Source of the DNA: Streptomyces sp. TBY4
Lineage (GTDB): Bacteria > Actinomycetota > Actinomycetes > Streptomycetales > Streptomycetaceae
Direction of reading: 5' to 3'
Assembly (NCBI RefSeq): GCF_024213195.1
Contig: NZ_JANAVF010000002.1
Coordinates: forward strand, 1 to 64,000
Length of the DNA: 64,000 nt
A model generated the notes under the pieces. It was not told the DNA's origin, made no database searches, and saw nothing but the letters and a program-made list of their open reading frames with translations. The position numbers and the translations under genes are program-made. Within the stretch, counting starts at the first letter, position 1; every line of letters begins with the position of its first letter. This document shows, one piece after another, positions 17,238 through 26,254 of this stretch.

Positions 17238-20035
17238 CCCTGCTCAAGGAACCCGACTACGGCACCCCGGAACGCCCCGGCGCGGCGACCGTCTCGCTGG
17301 AGGTCGACGGGATGCCGGTGTGCGTCCCGGAGGGCACCTCGGTGATGCGCGCCGCCGCGCAGGCCGGGATCGACATCCCGAAACTGTGCGCCACCGACAG
17401 CCTGGAGCCGTTCGGCTCGTGCCGGCTGTGCGTGGTGGAGATCGACGGCAGGCGGGGCACCCCGGCGTCCTGCACCACCCCGGTGGCGGAGGGGATGCGG
17501 GTGAGCACGCAGACCCCGAAGGTGGAGAAGCTCCGCCAGGGCGTCATGGAGCTCTACATCTCCGACCATCCGCTGGACTGCCTGACCTGCCCGGCCAACG
17601 GCGACTGCGAACTGCAGGACATGGCCGGCGTGGTCGGCCTGCGGCAGGTGCGCTACGGCTACGAGGGCGAGAACCACCTCGACGCCGAGAAGGACACCTC
17701 CAACCCGTACTTCGACTTCGACCCGGCCAAGTGCATCAGCTGCTCCCGCTGCGTCCGGGCCTGCGGCGAGGTGCAGGGCACCTTCGCGCTGACCATCGAG
17801 GGGCGCGGCTTCGCGTCCAAGGTCTCGGCGGGGGCCGGCGAGACCTTCATGGACTCCGAGTGTGTCTCCTGCGGGGCCTGCGTACAGGCCTGCCCGACCT
17901 CCACGCTGCAGGAGAAGTCCGTCGTCGAACTCGGCATGCCCACCCGCTCGGTCATCACCACCTGCGCCTACTGCGGCGTCGGCTGCTCCTTCAAGGCCGA
18001 ACTGCGCGGGGACCAGGTGGTGCGGATGGTCCCCCACAAGGACGGCGGCGCGAACGAGGGCCATTCCTGCGTGAAGGGCCGCTTCGCCTTCGGCTACGCC
18101 TCGCACCCCGACCGGATCCTGAAGCCCATGGTCCGCGAGCGGATCACCGACCCCTGGCGCGAGGTGGAGTGGGACGAGGCGATCGGCACGGTCGCCCGGG
18201 GGATGCGCGCGCTCCAGGAGCGGTACGGGCCGAGCTCGATCGGGGCCATCTCCTCCTCGCGCTGCACCAACGAAGAGGTCTACGTCGTCCAGAAGATGGT
18301 GCGCGCGGCCTTCGGCAACAACAACATCGACACCTGCGCCCGGGTCTGCCACTCCCCGACGGGATACGGCCTCAAGCAGACCTTCGGGGAGTCGGCCGGC
18401 ACCCAGGACTTCCGCTCGGTGGCCGAGGCCGACGTGATCATGGTGATCGGGGCCAACCCCACCGACGGGCACCCGGTGTTCGCCTCCCGGATGAAGCGCA
18501 GGCTGCGCGAGGGAGCCGAGCTCATTGTGGTCGACCCGCGCCGCATCGACCTGGTCCGCTCCCCGCACATCCAGGCCGCGCACCACCTCCAGCTCAGGCC
18601 CAGCACCAACGTGGCGGTCGTCAACGCGATGGCCCACGTGGTGGTCACCGAGGGCCTGGCCGACCTGGCCTTCGTGGCCCAGCGCTGCGAGGGCTTCGCC
18701 GAATGGGCCGAGTTCGTGGCCCGCCCCGAGCACAGCCCGGAGGCGACCGAGGCGATCAGCGGCGTACCCTCCGCGGAACTGCGGGCCGCCGCCCGGCTGT
18801 ACGCGGCCGCGCCCAACGGGGCCATCTACTACGGCCTCGGCGTCACCGAGCACAGCCAGGGCTCGACCATGGTGATGGGCATGGCCAACCTCGCCATGGC
18901 CTGCGGCAACATCGGCCGCGACGGGGTCGGCGTGAACCCGCTGCGCGGGCAGAACAACGTCCAGGGTTCCTGCGACATGGGCTCCTTCCCGCACGAACTG
19001 CCCGGTTACCGGCACGTGTCGGACGACGCCGTGCGCGAGGTGTTCGAGAAGCTCTGGGGCGGCACGATCCTGTCCGAACCGGGACTGCGGATCCCCAACA
19101 TGTTCGACGCCGCGATCGACGGGACCTTCCGGGGCCTGTTCGTCCACGGCGAGGACATCGCCCAGTCCGACCCGAACCTGGGACACGTCACGGCCGCGCT
19201 CGAGGCCATGGAACTGGTCGTGGTCCAGGACCTGTTCCTGGGCGAGACGGCCAAGTTCGCGCACGTCTTCCTGCCGGGGGCCTCGTTCCTGGAGAAGGAC
19301 GGCACCTTCACCAACGCCGAGCGCCGCATCAACCGGGTGCGCGCGGTGATGAAGCCGAAGACGGGCAAGCACGAGTGGCAGATCATCTGCGAGATCGCCA
19401 CCGCCATGGGCTACCCCATGTCCTACGCGCACCCGTCCGCCATCATGGACGAGATCGCCGCGGTCACCCCGACCTTCACCGGCGTCTCCTTCGAGGTCCT
19501 CGACAAGCTCGGCAGCGTCCAGTGGCCGTGCAACGCCGCGGCGCCGGAGGGCACCCGGGTCATGCACGTCGACGAGTTCGTCCGCGGCAAGGGCCGGTTC
19601 GCCGTCACCGCGTACGTCCCGACGAACGAGCGCAGCACCCGGCGCTTCCCGCTGGTCCTGACCACGGGACGGATCCTCAGCCAGTACAACGTCGGGGCGC
19701 AGACCCGCCGGACCGGCAACGTCGCGTGGCATCCCGAGGACGTGCTCGAACTGCACCCGCACGACGCCGAGACCCGCGGCATCCGCGACGGGGACCTGGT
19801 GACGCTGGCCAGCCGGGTCGGGCGGACGACGCTGCACGCGGAGATCTCCGACCGGATGCCGGCCGGTGTCGTCTACACCACCTTCCACCACCCCGTGACC
19901 GGGGCCAACGTGGTGACCACCGAGAACTCGGACTGGGCCACCAACTGCCCGGAGTACAAGGTGACCGCCGTACAGGTCGGCCTGGTCCACCCGCTCCCGC
20001 AGGACGGCGCCGCGCAGGACGCGGTGGTGAACTGA
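17234..20035 (+). CDS. fdsA: NAD-dependent formate dehydrogenase alpha (catalytic) subunit
   Basis: 933 aa, molybdenum or tungsten bis-MGD oxidoreductase. N-terminal [2Fe-2S] ferredoxin domain (GSCRLCVVEIDG with upstream LCATDS), a His/Cys3 cluster (HPLDCLTCPANGDC), two [4Fe-4S] motifs (CISCSRCVRAC, CVSCGACVQAC), then the catalytic core with its own cluster at CAYCGVGC. The active-site pair is Cys372-His373 in VCHSPTGYG. A Cys, not selenocysteine, is used. It oxidises formate to CO2. The C-terminal domain around HPEDVLELHPHDAE binds the cofactor. FdhD, needed to sulfurate the cofactor, is encoded at 26800. Confidence 0.93.
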   Translation: MTLLKEPDYGTPERPGAATVSLEVDGMPVCVPEGTSVMRAAAQAGIDIPKLCATDSLEPFGSCRLCVVEIDGRRGTPASCTTPVAEGMRVSTQTPKVEKLRQGVMELYISDHPLDCLTCPANGDCELQDMAGVVGLRQVRYGYEGENHLDAEKDTSNPYFDFDPAKCISCSRCVRACGEVQGTFALTIEGRGFASKVSAGAGETFMDSECVSCGACVQACPTSTLQEKSVVELGMPTRSVITTCAYCGVGCSFKAELRGDQVVRMVPHKDGGANEGHSCVKGRFAFGYASHPDRILKPMVRERITDPWREVEWDEAIGTVARGMRALQERYGPSSIGAISSSRCTNEEVYVVQKMVRAAFGNNNIDTCARVCHSPTGYGLKQTFGESAGTQDFRSVAEADVIMVIGANPTDGHPVFASRMKRRLREGAELIVVDPRRIDLVRSPHIQAAHHLQLRPSTNVAVVNAMAHVVVTEGLADLAFVAQRCEGFAEWAEFVARPEHSPEATEAISGVPSAELRAAARLYAAAPNGAIYYGLGVTEHSQGSTMVMGMANLAMACGNIGRDGVGVNPLRGQNNVQGSCDMGSFPHELPGYRHVSDDAVREVFEKLWGGTILSEPGLRIPNMFDAAIDGTFRGLFVHGEDIAQSDPNLGHVTAALEAMELVVVQDLFLGETAKFAHVFLPGASFLEKDGTFTNAERRINRVRAVMKPKTGKHEWQIICEIATAMGYPMSYAHPSAIMDEIAAVTPTFTGVSFEVLDKLGSVQWPCNAAAPEGTRVMHVDEFVRGKGRFAVTAYVPTNERSTRRFPLVLTTGRILSQYNVGAQTRRTGNVAWHPEDVLELHPHDAETRGIRDGDLVTLASRVGRTTLHAEISDRMPAGVVYTTFHHPVTGANVVTTENSDWATNCPEYKVTAVQVGLVHPLPQDGAAQDAVVN

Positions 20036-20036
20036 G

Positions 20037-20249
20037 ATGGCGGGCACCGTGCCACCCGAGTCCAGGATGGCGAACGACATCGCCGCCCATCACGGCCACC
20101 TCACGCCCGCCGCGGCCGCCGAGGCGATCGCGGGCCACCTCGGACTGTTCTGGGACCCGCGCATGCGCACCCGGCTGTACGCGTACGTGGACGCCGGCGG
20201 GGAGGGGCTCCACCCGCTGGTGGTCGCCGCCGTGGGACTGATGCGCTGA
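20037..20249 (+). CDS. fdsD: NAD-dependent formate dehydrogenase delta subunit
   Basis: 70-residue protein of the FdsD type: RMANDIAAHHG near the start, a central helix, then HLGLFWDPRMRTRL, the family signature as I recall it. It is a small structural subunit of the cytoplasmic Fds complex. One base separates the fdsA stop from this ATG. It closes the operon; a LysR gene with its own ribosome site follows. Confidence 0.85.
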   Translation: MAGTVPPESRMANDIAAHHGHLTPAAAAEAIAGHLGLFWDPRMRTRLYAYVDAGGEGLHPLVVAAVGLMR

Positions 20250-20322
20250 CCGGCACCCCTGTCGACGAACCGGGGCCGCCGGTACCCTTGGCCGCCCCAC
20301 GGCACCCAGCAAGGAGTCGCGC

Positions 20323-21258
20323 ATGCTCTTCCGCCAGCTCGAGTACTTCGTGGCGGTGGCCAGGGAGCGGCACTTCGCGCGGGCGGCGGAGTCCTGCTAC
20401 GTCTCGCAGCCCGCGCTCTCGGCGGCGATAGCCAAGCTGGAGCGGGAGCTGAACGTCACGCTCATCAACCGGGGCCACAACTACCAGGGCCTGACCCCGG
20501 AGGGCGAACGGCTCGTCGTGTGGGCCAAGCGGATCCTCGCCGAGCAGGACGCCTTCAAGGCCGAGGTGGCCGCCGTCCAGTCGGGCATCACCGGAACCCT
20601 CCGGCTGGGCACGGACCCGACGGCGTCCACCACCCTGGCGCTCCCCGTGGCCGCGTTCTGCGCGGCGCACCCGCTGGCCAAGGTGCAGGTCCGCTCCCGG
20701 CTGTCCACGAAGGAACTTCACCGCCAGTTGCGGGAGTTCGAGCTCGACGTGGCGATCGCCCACTTCGACCCCGGGGACCAGGAGGGCTTGCAGGTCGTCC
20801 CCCTGTACCAGGAGCGGTACATGCTGCTCATCTCGGCCGACCAGCTCACGCCGCAGAGCGCCACCACCATGACCTGGGCGGAGGCGGCGCAGCTGCCGCT
20901 GGCCCTGCTGACCCCCGACATGCGGATCCGGCAGATCATCGACCGGGTCTTCGCGGAGAAGGGGCTCGTGGTGAGCCCGCAGGTGGAAACGGACTCGATC
21001 GCCTCCCTCCACGCGCACGTGGGGGGAGGCGGCTGGGCGAGCATCGTGCCCCACGCCTGGCTGAGCGCGATGCCGGTCATCGGCAGGACCCGCGCCCTGC
21101 CCCTGGTCGACCCGGAGGCCGGCACGCAGATCTCGGTGGCCATCCACGCGGCGACCCCCGGTTCGGTCGCCGCCCGGGCCTTCGTCGACGCGGCGAAGGG
21201 GCTGGCCCTCGACGAGTTCTTCGACCGCCCCGGGCAGGCCGGGCCAGGCGTGGGGTGA
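20323..21258 (+). CDS. LysR-family transcriptional regulator
   Basis: 311 aa with an N-terminal winged HTH (MLFRQLEYFVAVARERHFARAAE, SQPALSAAIAKLE) and a periplasmic-binding-protein-like effector domain. The start has AAGGAG seven bases upstream. It follows fdsD on the same strand and is convergent with the AAE3-like ligase. Two GATA-N9-TATC palindromes, the T-N11-A form LysR proteins bind, lie in the divergent region of that ligase and oxc, about 1.8 kb away. I infer that it controls that pair. The effector is likely oxalate or a CoA thioester, not determined. Confidence 0.9.
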   Translation: MLFRQLEYFVAVARERHFARAAESCYVSQPALSAAIAKLERELNVTLINRGHNYQGLTPEGERLVVWAKRILAEQDAFKAEVAAVQSGITGTLRLGTDPTASTTLALPVAAFCAAHPLAKVQVRSRLSTKELHRQLREFELDVAIAHFDPGDQEGLQVVPLYQERYMLLISADQLTPQSATTMTWAEAAQLPLALLTPDMRIRQIIDRVFAEKGLVVSPQVETDSIASLHAHVGGGGWASIVPHAWLSAMPVIGRTRALPLVDPEAGTQISVAIHAATPGSVAARAFVDAAKGLALDEFFDRPGQAGPGVG

Positions 21259-21277
21259 GCGGGAGGACCGGCCCGCC

Positions 21278-22882
21278 TCAGCGCGCGTACCGGGCCTCCA
21301 CCGCCCGCCGGTCGAGCGCACCCTTGGCGGTGTGCGGCAGCTCGGTCACCAGGTCGAGCCGGTCGGGCACCTCGAAGTCGGCGAGCCGGTCCCGGGAGTA
21401 CCGCAGGATCTGCCCGGGCCCGAGGTTCTCCCCTTCCCGCACGACCACGACGGCGCCGACCCGCTGCCCGTAGACCGGGTCGGGGACGGCGAACACCGCC
21501 ACCTCCGCGACTCCGGGGCATCCGGCGATGATGTCCTCGACGTGCTCCGGCGAGATCTTCTCGCCGCCGCGGTTGATGAGGTTCTTGATGCGCCCGGTCA
21601 GGGACAGGTACCCGTCCTCGTCCAGCGAGCCCAGGTCACCCGTGCGCAGCCACCCCTCCACGAAGCTCCGGGCGGTCTCCGCGGGGTTGCCGAGGTAGCC
21701 CCGGGTGACCGTCGGACCGTGCACCCACACCTCGCCCTGGGTGCCGGGCGGACAGCTGCGCCCGTGCGCGTCGGCGATCCGCAGCTCCACCCCGGAGGAC
21801 CGGCCGACCGACCCGTGCTTCAGGGGCCCGCGCGCCGGCAGCGGCTCGCTGGCGGCCTGGTGCGTGGACTCCGTCATGCCGTACGCGGACAGCAGGGGCG
21901 CGCCGAACGTGCGCTCCAGCGCCCGCTGCGTGGCCGTGTTCAGGGGAGCGCTGCAACTGCGGATGAACTTCAGCCGCGGCGCCCGCGCCCCCGGGAACTC
22001 GGTCGCTGCCCGGTTCAGCAGCACCTCGTGGATGGTCGGGACCGCGGTGAACCAGGTGGCGTCCACCGCCCGGACGTCCTCCCAGAAGGTGCGTGCCGAG
22101 AACCGTCCCCGCGCGGGCAGCAGCACCCGTCCGCCGCCGGCCAGGGAGGCCAGGAGCGCCGCGAACAGCCCGTGGCCGTGGAAGAGCGGCATCACCGCGA
22201 CCGTCCCGTCGCCGGGCCCCAGCTCGTACGTGGCACAGATGCCCCGTACCGAGGCGGCCACGTTGGCGTGCGTCAGCGGGACCATCTTGGCTCCGGCGGT
22301 GGTGCCCGCGGTGAACAGCACCAGCGCGTCCTCGGCCGAGAGCCCCCCGGCGGCCCCGAGCCCGGGGCCGGCCGGCGGCGTCCCGGTGTCCAGGGCGAGC
22401 GTTGCCGTACCGGCGCGGGAGGCGCTCACCCGCAGCGGCCACGTCGGTACGGCTACCCGCGCGGCCGGCCTGGCCCCCGCCGCGGCCGGGCCCAGCAGGA
22501 GGGCCCGCGCGCCGAGCGCTTCGAGGCGGGCGCCCAACTGGCCTCCGGGCAGCGCCGGGTCGAGCGGGGCGACCACCAGTCCGGCCCGTGCGGCACCGAG
22601 CAGGCCCACGACGAACTCGGCGTTGTTGGCGCAGAGCAGTCCGACCGGATCGCCGGGCCGCAGGCCGGTCGAGCGGAGCCGGGCGGCCACCTCGTCGGCC
22701 AGGGCCGCGAGGGCGCGGTAGGACAGGTCCACCCGGTCCCCGGTGACGACGAGGGCCCGGGCGTGCGGCCGCGTCCGCACCTGCCGGTCGAGCAGATCGG
22801 CCAGCCCCGTGATCGGGGGCGGCCGGTACCCGCCCTGCTGCCCGGCCCCGTCGCACACGGATGTCGTCGCCGGAACGGCCAT
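21278..22882 (-). CDS. AAE3/Pcs60-like acyl-CoA synthetase, oxalyl-CoA synthetase candidate
   Basis: ANL-superfamily ligase, 534 aa. Several stretches match my recollection of plant AAE3 and yeast Pcs60, the ATP-dependent oxalate:CoA ligases: PLFHGHGL, LPARGRFSA, ATWFTAVPTIHE, KFIRSCSAPL, AYGMTESTH, INRGGEKISPEHVE. Reaction proposed: oxalate + ATP + CoA to oxalyl-CoA. Two oddities: the phosphate loop reads FTAGTTAGAKMVP, and the C-terminal motif reads TAKGALDRR, where the usual SGK catalytic Lys position is Ala and a Lys stands two residues earlier. It is divergent from oxc across a LysR-type operator pair. The start at 22882 has GGGAGGTGGGG upstream. The role is inference; a related short dicarboxylate is possible. 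Confidence 0.8.
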   Translation of the reverse strand: MAVPATTSVCDGAGQQGGYRPPPITGLADLLDRQVRTRPHARALVVTGDRVDLSYRALAALADEVAARLRSTGLRPGDPVGLLCANNAEFVVGLLGAARAGLVVAPLDPALPGGQLGARLEALGARALLLGPAAAGARPAARVAVPTWPLRVSASRAGTATLALDTGTPPAGPGLGAAGGLSAEDALVLFTAGTTAGAKMVPLTHANVAASVRGICATYELGPGDGTVAVMPLFHGHGLFAALLASLAGGGRVLLPARGRFSARTFWEDVRAVDATWFTAVPTIHEVLLNRAATEFPGARAPRLKFIRSCSAPLNTATQRALERTFGAPLLSAYGMTESTHQAASEPLPARGPLKHGSVGRSSGVELRIADAHGRSCPPGTQGEVWVHGPTVTRGYLGNPAETARSFVEGWLRTGDLGSLDEDGYLSLTGRIKNLINRGGEKISPEHVEDIIAGCPGVAEVAVFAVPDPVYGQRVGAVVVVREGENLGPGQILRYSRDRLADFEVPDRLDLVTELPHTAKGALDRRAVEARYAR

Positions 22883-22974
22883 GACCCCACCTCCCACGCC
22901 ACGTCTCAACAACCAGTACCCAGCGAGCCTGCGGCCGGGCGGGGAGCGCGTCCAATACGCAACGGCGAACGCGC

Positions 22975-22991
22975 GATAACGGCCGCCTATC
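22975..22991. promoter_or_regulatory. LysR-type box 1 upstream of oxc
   Basis: GATAACGGCCGCCTATC: dyad GATA-N9-TATC, containing the T-N11-A core of LysR sites. Its centre is 59 bp from that of box 2. Confidence 0.6.
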
Positions 22992-23033
22992 AAGGGAGTT
23001 CGGGGGCGCGGACGGGGGCCTTTCGCGGCTGTC

Positions 23034-23050
23034 GATAGACGCCGGTTATC
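23034..23050. promoter_or_regulatory. LysR-type box 2 upstream of oxc
   Basis: GATAGACGCCGGTTATC: the same GATA-N9-TATC dyad as box 1 but with a different spacer, which supports selection on the arms. It lies about 98 bp before the oxc start codon. Confidence 0.6.
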
Positions 23051-23147
23051 AGCTGGTCGCCGATGCGTCTTGGACGCGGGGAGCGCAGGTCAGGAAGGTG
23101 GGACGAGCAGCCGCACCGCAGGACCCGCCCAAGGAGGACCTCGGATC

Positions 23148-24896
23148 ATGACCGCCCCCTCGACTCCGGAGACAGCGGCGACCGCCGACGTCCCGACCGA
23201 GCTCACCGACGGCTACCACCTGGTCGTCGACGCGCTCAAGTTGAACGACGTGGACACCATCTACGGAGTGGTCGGCATCCCGATCACCGACCTGGCCCGC
23301 CTCGCCCAGGCGCGGGGCATCCGCTACATCGGGTTCCGCCACGAGAGCAACGCGGGACACGCGGCGGCGGCGGCCGGCTACCTCACCAAGAAGCCCGGCG
23401 TGGCCCTCACGGTGTCCGCGCCGGGATTCCTCAACGGGCTGGTCGCGCTGGCGAACGCCACCACCAACTGCTTCCCGATGGTGCAGATCTCGGGCTCCAG
23501 CGAGCGCCACCTCGTCGACCTCAAGCAGGGCGACTACGAGGAGATGGACCAGCTCGCCGCGGCGCAGCCCTTCGTCAAGGCCGCCTACCGCGTGAGCCGG
23601 GTCGAGGACATCGGCCGCGGCATCGCCCGCGCCCTGCGCACCGCGATCTCCGGCCGTCCCGGCGGCGTGTACCTCGACATCCCGGCCGCCGTGCTCGGCT
23701 CCATCATGGACGCCCGGGCCGGCGCCGCGACCCTCAGCCGCCTCGTCGACCCCGCGCCCCGGCAGCTTCCGGCGCCCGAGGCGGTGGACCGGGCGATCGA
23801 GCTGCTGGCGGGGGCGCGGCGGCCGCTCATCGTGCTGGGCAAGGGTGCCGCGTACGCCCGGGCGGACGACCGGATCCGCGAGTTCGTGGAGTCCACGGGG
23901 ATCCCGTACGTACCGATGTCGATGGCCAAGGGGCTGCTGCCCGACGACCACCCGCAGTCGGCGGCCACCGCCCGCTCCCTGGCCCTGAAGAAGGCCGACG
24001 TGGTCGTCCTCGTCGGCGCCCGGCTGAACTGGCTGCTGGCCCACGGCGAGGCCCCCCAGTGGAACCCGGAGGCACAGTTCGTCCAGGTGGACATCGAGCC
24101 CCGGGAACTGGACAGCAACCAGCCCATAGCCGCCCCGCTCGTCGGGGACATCGGATCCGTGCTCGAAGCGGTCGCGGAACGGACCAAGCCCGGCCGGATC
24201 GCCGCCCCCGCCGCCTGGCGGGAGGAACTTGCGACCCGCTCCGCGCAGAACGTGGCGAAGATGGCGCAGCGGCTGGCGGCCGACCCGCACCCCATGCAGT
24301 TCATGGGCGCCCTCCGGGCCGTGCGCGACGTCCTGCGCGAGCGCCCGGAGACGTACCTCGTCAACGAGGGCGCCAACACCCTGGACATCGCGCGCAACGT
24401 GATCGACATGCACGTACCGCGCCACCGCCTCGACAGCGGCACCTGGGGGGTCATGGGCATCGGCATGGGGTACGCGATCGCCGCCGCGGTCGAGAGCGGG
24501 GCGCCGGTCGTGGCCGTCGAGGGCGACAGCGCCTTCGGGTTCAGCGGCATGGAGCTGGAGACGATCTGCCGCTACCAACTGCCCGTGGTGACCGTGGTGA
24601 TGAACAACGGAGGGGTCTACCGGGGCGACGACGTCAACCCCCTCGACGACGCCCCCTCCCCGACGACGCTGATGCTCTCCGCGCGCCACGACCTGATGAT
24701 CGAGGCCTTCGGCGGCAAGGGCTACCGCGCCACCACCCCCGCCGAGGTCACCGCCGCCCTCACCGAGGCCCTGGCCTCCGGCGGACCGGCGCTCATCGAC
24801 TGCGCGATCGACCCGTCGGCCGGCACCGAGAGCGGCCACATCGCCCACCTCAACCCCAAGGGCATCACCGTCGGCAACATCACGCCGGCGAAGTAA
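23148..24896 (+). CDS. oxc: Oxalyl-CoA decarboxylase
   Basis: Thiamine-diphosphate enzyme, 582 aa, slightly longer than Oxalobacter OXC (568). Catalytic Glu66 in FRHESNAGHAAAAAGY activates the cofactor; the ThDP/Mg motif begins GDS at Asp460 and ends VMNNGGVYRGDD. ISGSSERHLVDLKQGDYEEMDQ is characteristic of OXC. Reaction: oxalyl-CoA to formyl-CoA + CO2. A strong AAGGAGG site fixes the start. It is cotranscribed with frc (27-bp gap) and divergent from the AAE3-like ligase. Cytoplasmic tetramer in known cases. Confidence 0.95.
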   Translation: MTAPSTPETAATADVPTELTDGYHLVVDALKLNDVDTIYGVVGIPITDLARLAQARGIRYIGFRHESNAGHAAAAAGYLTKKPGVALTVSAPGFLNGLVALANATTNCFPMVQISGSSERHLVDLKQGDYEEMDQLAAAQPFVKAAYRVSRVEDIGRGIARALRTAISGRPGGVYLDIPAAVLGSIMDARAGAATLSRLVDPAPRQLPAPEAVDRAIELLAGARRPLIVLGKGAAYARADDRIREFVESTGIPYVPMSMAKGLLPDDHPQSAATARSLALKKADVVVLVGARLNWLLAHGEAPQWNPEAQFVQVDIEPRELDSNQPIAAPLVGDIGSVLEAVAERTKPGRIAAPAAWREELATRSAQNVAKMAQRLAADPHPMQFMGALRAVRDVLRERPETYLVNEGANTLDIARNVIDMHVPRHRLDSGTWGVMGIGMGYAIAAAVESGAPVVAVEGDSAFGFSGMELETICRYQLPVVTVVMNNGGVYRGDDVNPLDDAPSPTTLMLSARHDLMIEAFGGKGYRATTPAEVTAALTEALASGGPALIDCAIDPSAGTESGHIAHLNPKGITVGNITPAK

Positions 24897-24923
24897 CTGG
24901 CCCTTCACGAGAAGGAATAGGAC

Positions 24924-26180
24924 ATGACTGAACTGCCGCTCGCCGGAATCAAAGTGATCGACTTCACCGGGGTCCAGGCCGGCCCCGCGTGCACCCAGAT
25001 GCTCGCCTGGTTCGGCGCCGACGTCATCAAGGTCGAGCGCCTCGACGGCGGCGACGTGACCCGCCGTCAGCTCCGCGACATCCCCGACCTCGACGCCCTC
25101 TACTTCACCATGCTCAACAGCAACAAGCGCTCCCTGGCCATCAACACCAAGTCCCCCGAGGGCAAGGAGGTCATGGAGAAGCTGATCCGCGAGGCGGACA
25201 TCCTGGTGGAGAACTTCGCCCCGGGGGCGATGGACCGCATGGGCCTCGGCTGGGACCGGATCCACGCGCTCAACCCGCGGCTCATCTTCGGCTCGGTCAA
25301 GGGCTTCAACGACGACTCGAAGTGGAACGACCTCAAGGTCTACGAGAACGTGGCCCAGGCCGCCGGCGGCGCCGCCTCCACCACCGGCTTCTGGGACGGC
25401 CCGCCCACCATCAGCGGCTCGGCCCTCGGCGACAGCAACAGCGGCATGCACCTGCTGATCGGCCTGCTGACCGCGATCATCCAGCGCGACGCGACCGGCC
25501 TCGGCCAGAAGGTGTCGGTGTCCATGCAGGACGCCGTGCTCAACCTGACCCGCGTCAAGCTCCGGGACCAGCAGCGCCTGGAGCGGACCGGCTACCTGGA
25601 GGAGTACCCGCAGTACCCGAACGGCGAGTTCGGCGACGCGGTGCCCCGCGGCGGCAACGCCGGCGGCGGCGGCCAGCCGGGCTGGATCCTGAAGTGCAAG
25701 GGCTGGGAGAACGACCCCAACGCCTACATCTACTTCACGATCCAGGAGCAGAACTGGGTCCGCACCTGCGAGGCCATAGGCAAGCCCGAGTGGACCGAGG
25801 ACCCGCGGTACACCACCGCCTCGGCCCGCCAGCCGCACATCATGGACATCTTCGGCGAGATCGAGAAGTGGCTCGCGGACAAGACCAAGTACGAGGCGGT
25901 CGACATCCTGCGCACCTTCGAAGTCCCCTGCGCGCCCGTGCTCAGCATGAAGGAGCTCGCCGCCGACCCCGACATGCGCAAGAGCGGCACCATCGTCGAG
26001 GTCGAGCAGAAGGAGCGCGGCACCTACCTGACCGTGGGCAGCCCGATCAAGTTCTCCGGGTTCACGCCCGAGATCGAGGGCGCCCCGCTGCTCGGCGAGC
26101 ACACCGACGAGGTGCTCGCGGACCTCGGCTACGACGCGGACGCCATCCGCCGGCTCCACGAGGGCCGGGTCGTGGCCTGA
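24924..26180 (+). CDS. frc: Formyl-CoA:oxalate CoA-transferase, second copy
   Basis: 418 aa. Catalytic Asp170 in LGDSNSGMH corresponds to Asp169 of the Oxalobacter enzyme, and the loop [14 protein letters not shown] is the canonical glycine-rich flap. [12 protein letters not shown] opens the active site. It forms an operon with oxc (GAAGGAA ribosome site) and ends before a very strong terminator. By loop sequence and operon placement this is the main cycling transferase that pairs with Oxc: it regenerates oxalyl-CoA from formyl-CoA and releases formate. Confidence 0.95.
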   Translation: MTELPLAGIKVIDFTGVQAGPACTQMLAWFGADVIKVERLDGGDVTRRQLRDIPDLDALYFTMLNSNKRSLAINTKSPEGKEVMEKLIREADILVENFAPGAMDRMGLGWDRIHALNPRLIFGSVKGFNDDSKWNDLKVYENVAQAAGGAASTTGFWDGPPTISGSALGDSNSGMHLLIGLLTAIIQRDATGLGQKVSVSMQDAVLNLTRVKLRDQQRLERTGYLEEYPQYPNGEFGDAVPRGGNAGGGGQPGWILKCKGWENDPNAYIYFTIQEQNWVRTCEAIGKPEWTEDPRYTTASARQPHIMDIFGEIEKWLADKTKYEAVDILRTFEVPCAPVLSMKELAADPDMRKSGTIVEVEQKERGTYLTVGSPIKFSGFTPEIEGAPLLGEHTDEVLADLGYDADAIRRLHEGRVVA

Positions 26181-26197
26181 ACCCACCCCGGAAACTC

Positions 26198-26234
26198 AGA
26201 TGCCCTGCACGCGGTCCTCGCGTGCAGGGCATCT
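26198..26234. terminator. Strong bidirectional terminator after oxc-frc
   Basis: Perfect 16-bp stem (AGATGCCCTGCACGCG and its complement) with a five-base loop. It lies between the convergent frc and PAS genes. There is no clear U-tract, which is common in high-GC actinomycetes. Confidence 0.85.
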
Positions 26235-26254
26235 GCTCGTGTGCGGGTCGGCCC

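Noticed and set aside
16841..20080. 1079-codon minus-strand frame opposite fdsA
   Set aside because: No recognisable family; the plus strand encodes a complete iron-sulfur/molybdenum enzyme.
23049..26186. 1045-codon minus-strand frame opposite oxc and frc
   Set aside because: Spans two well-supported genes and the intergenic space; composition of a codon-bias shadow.
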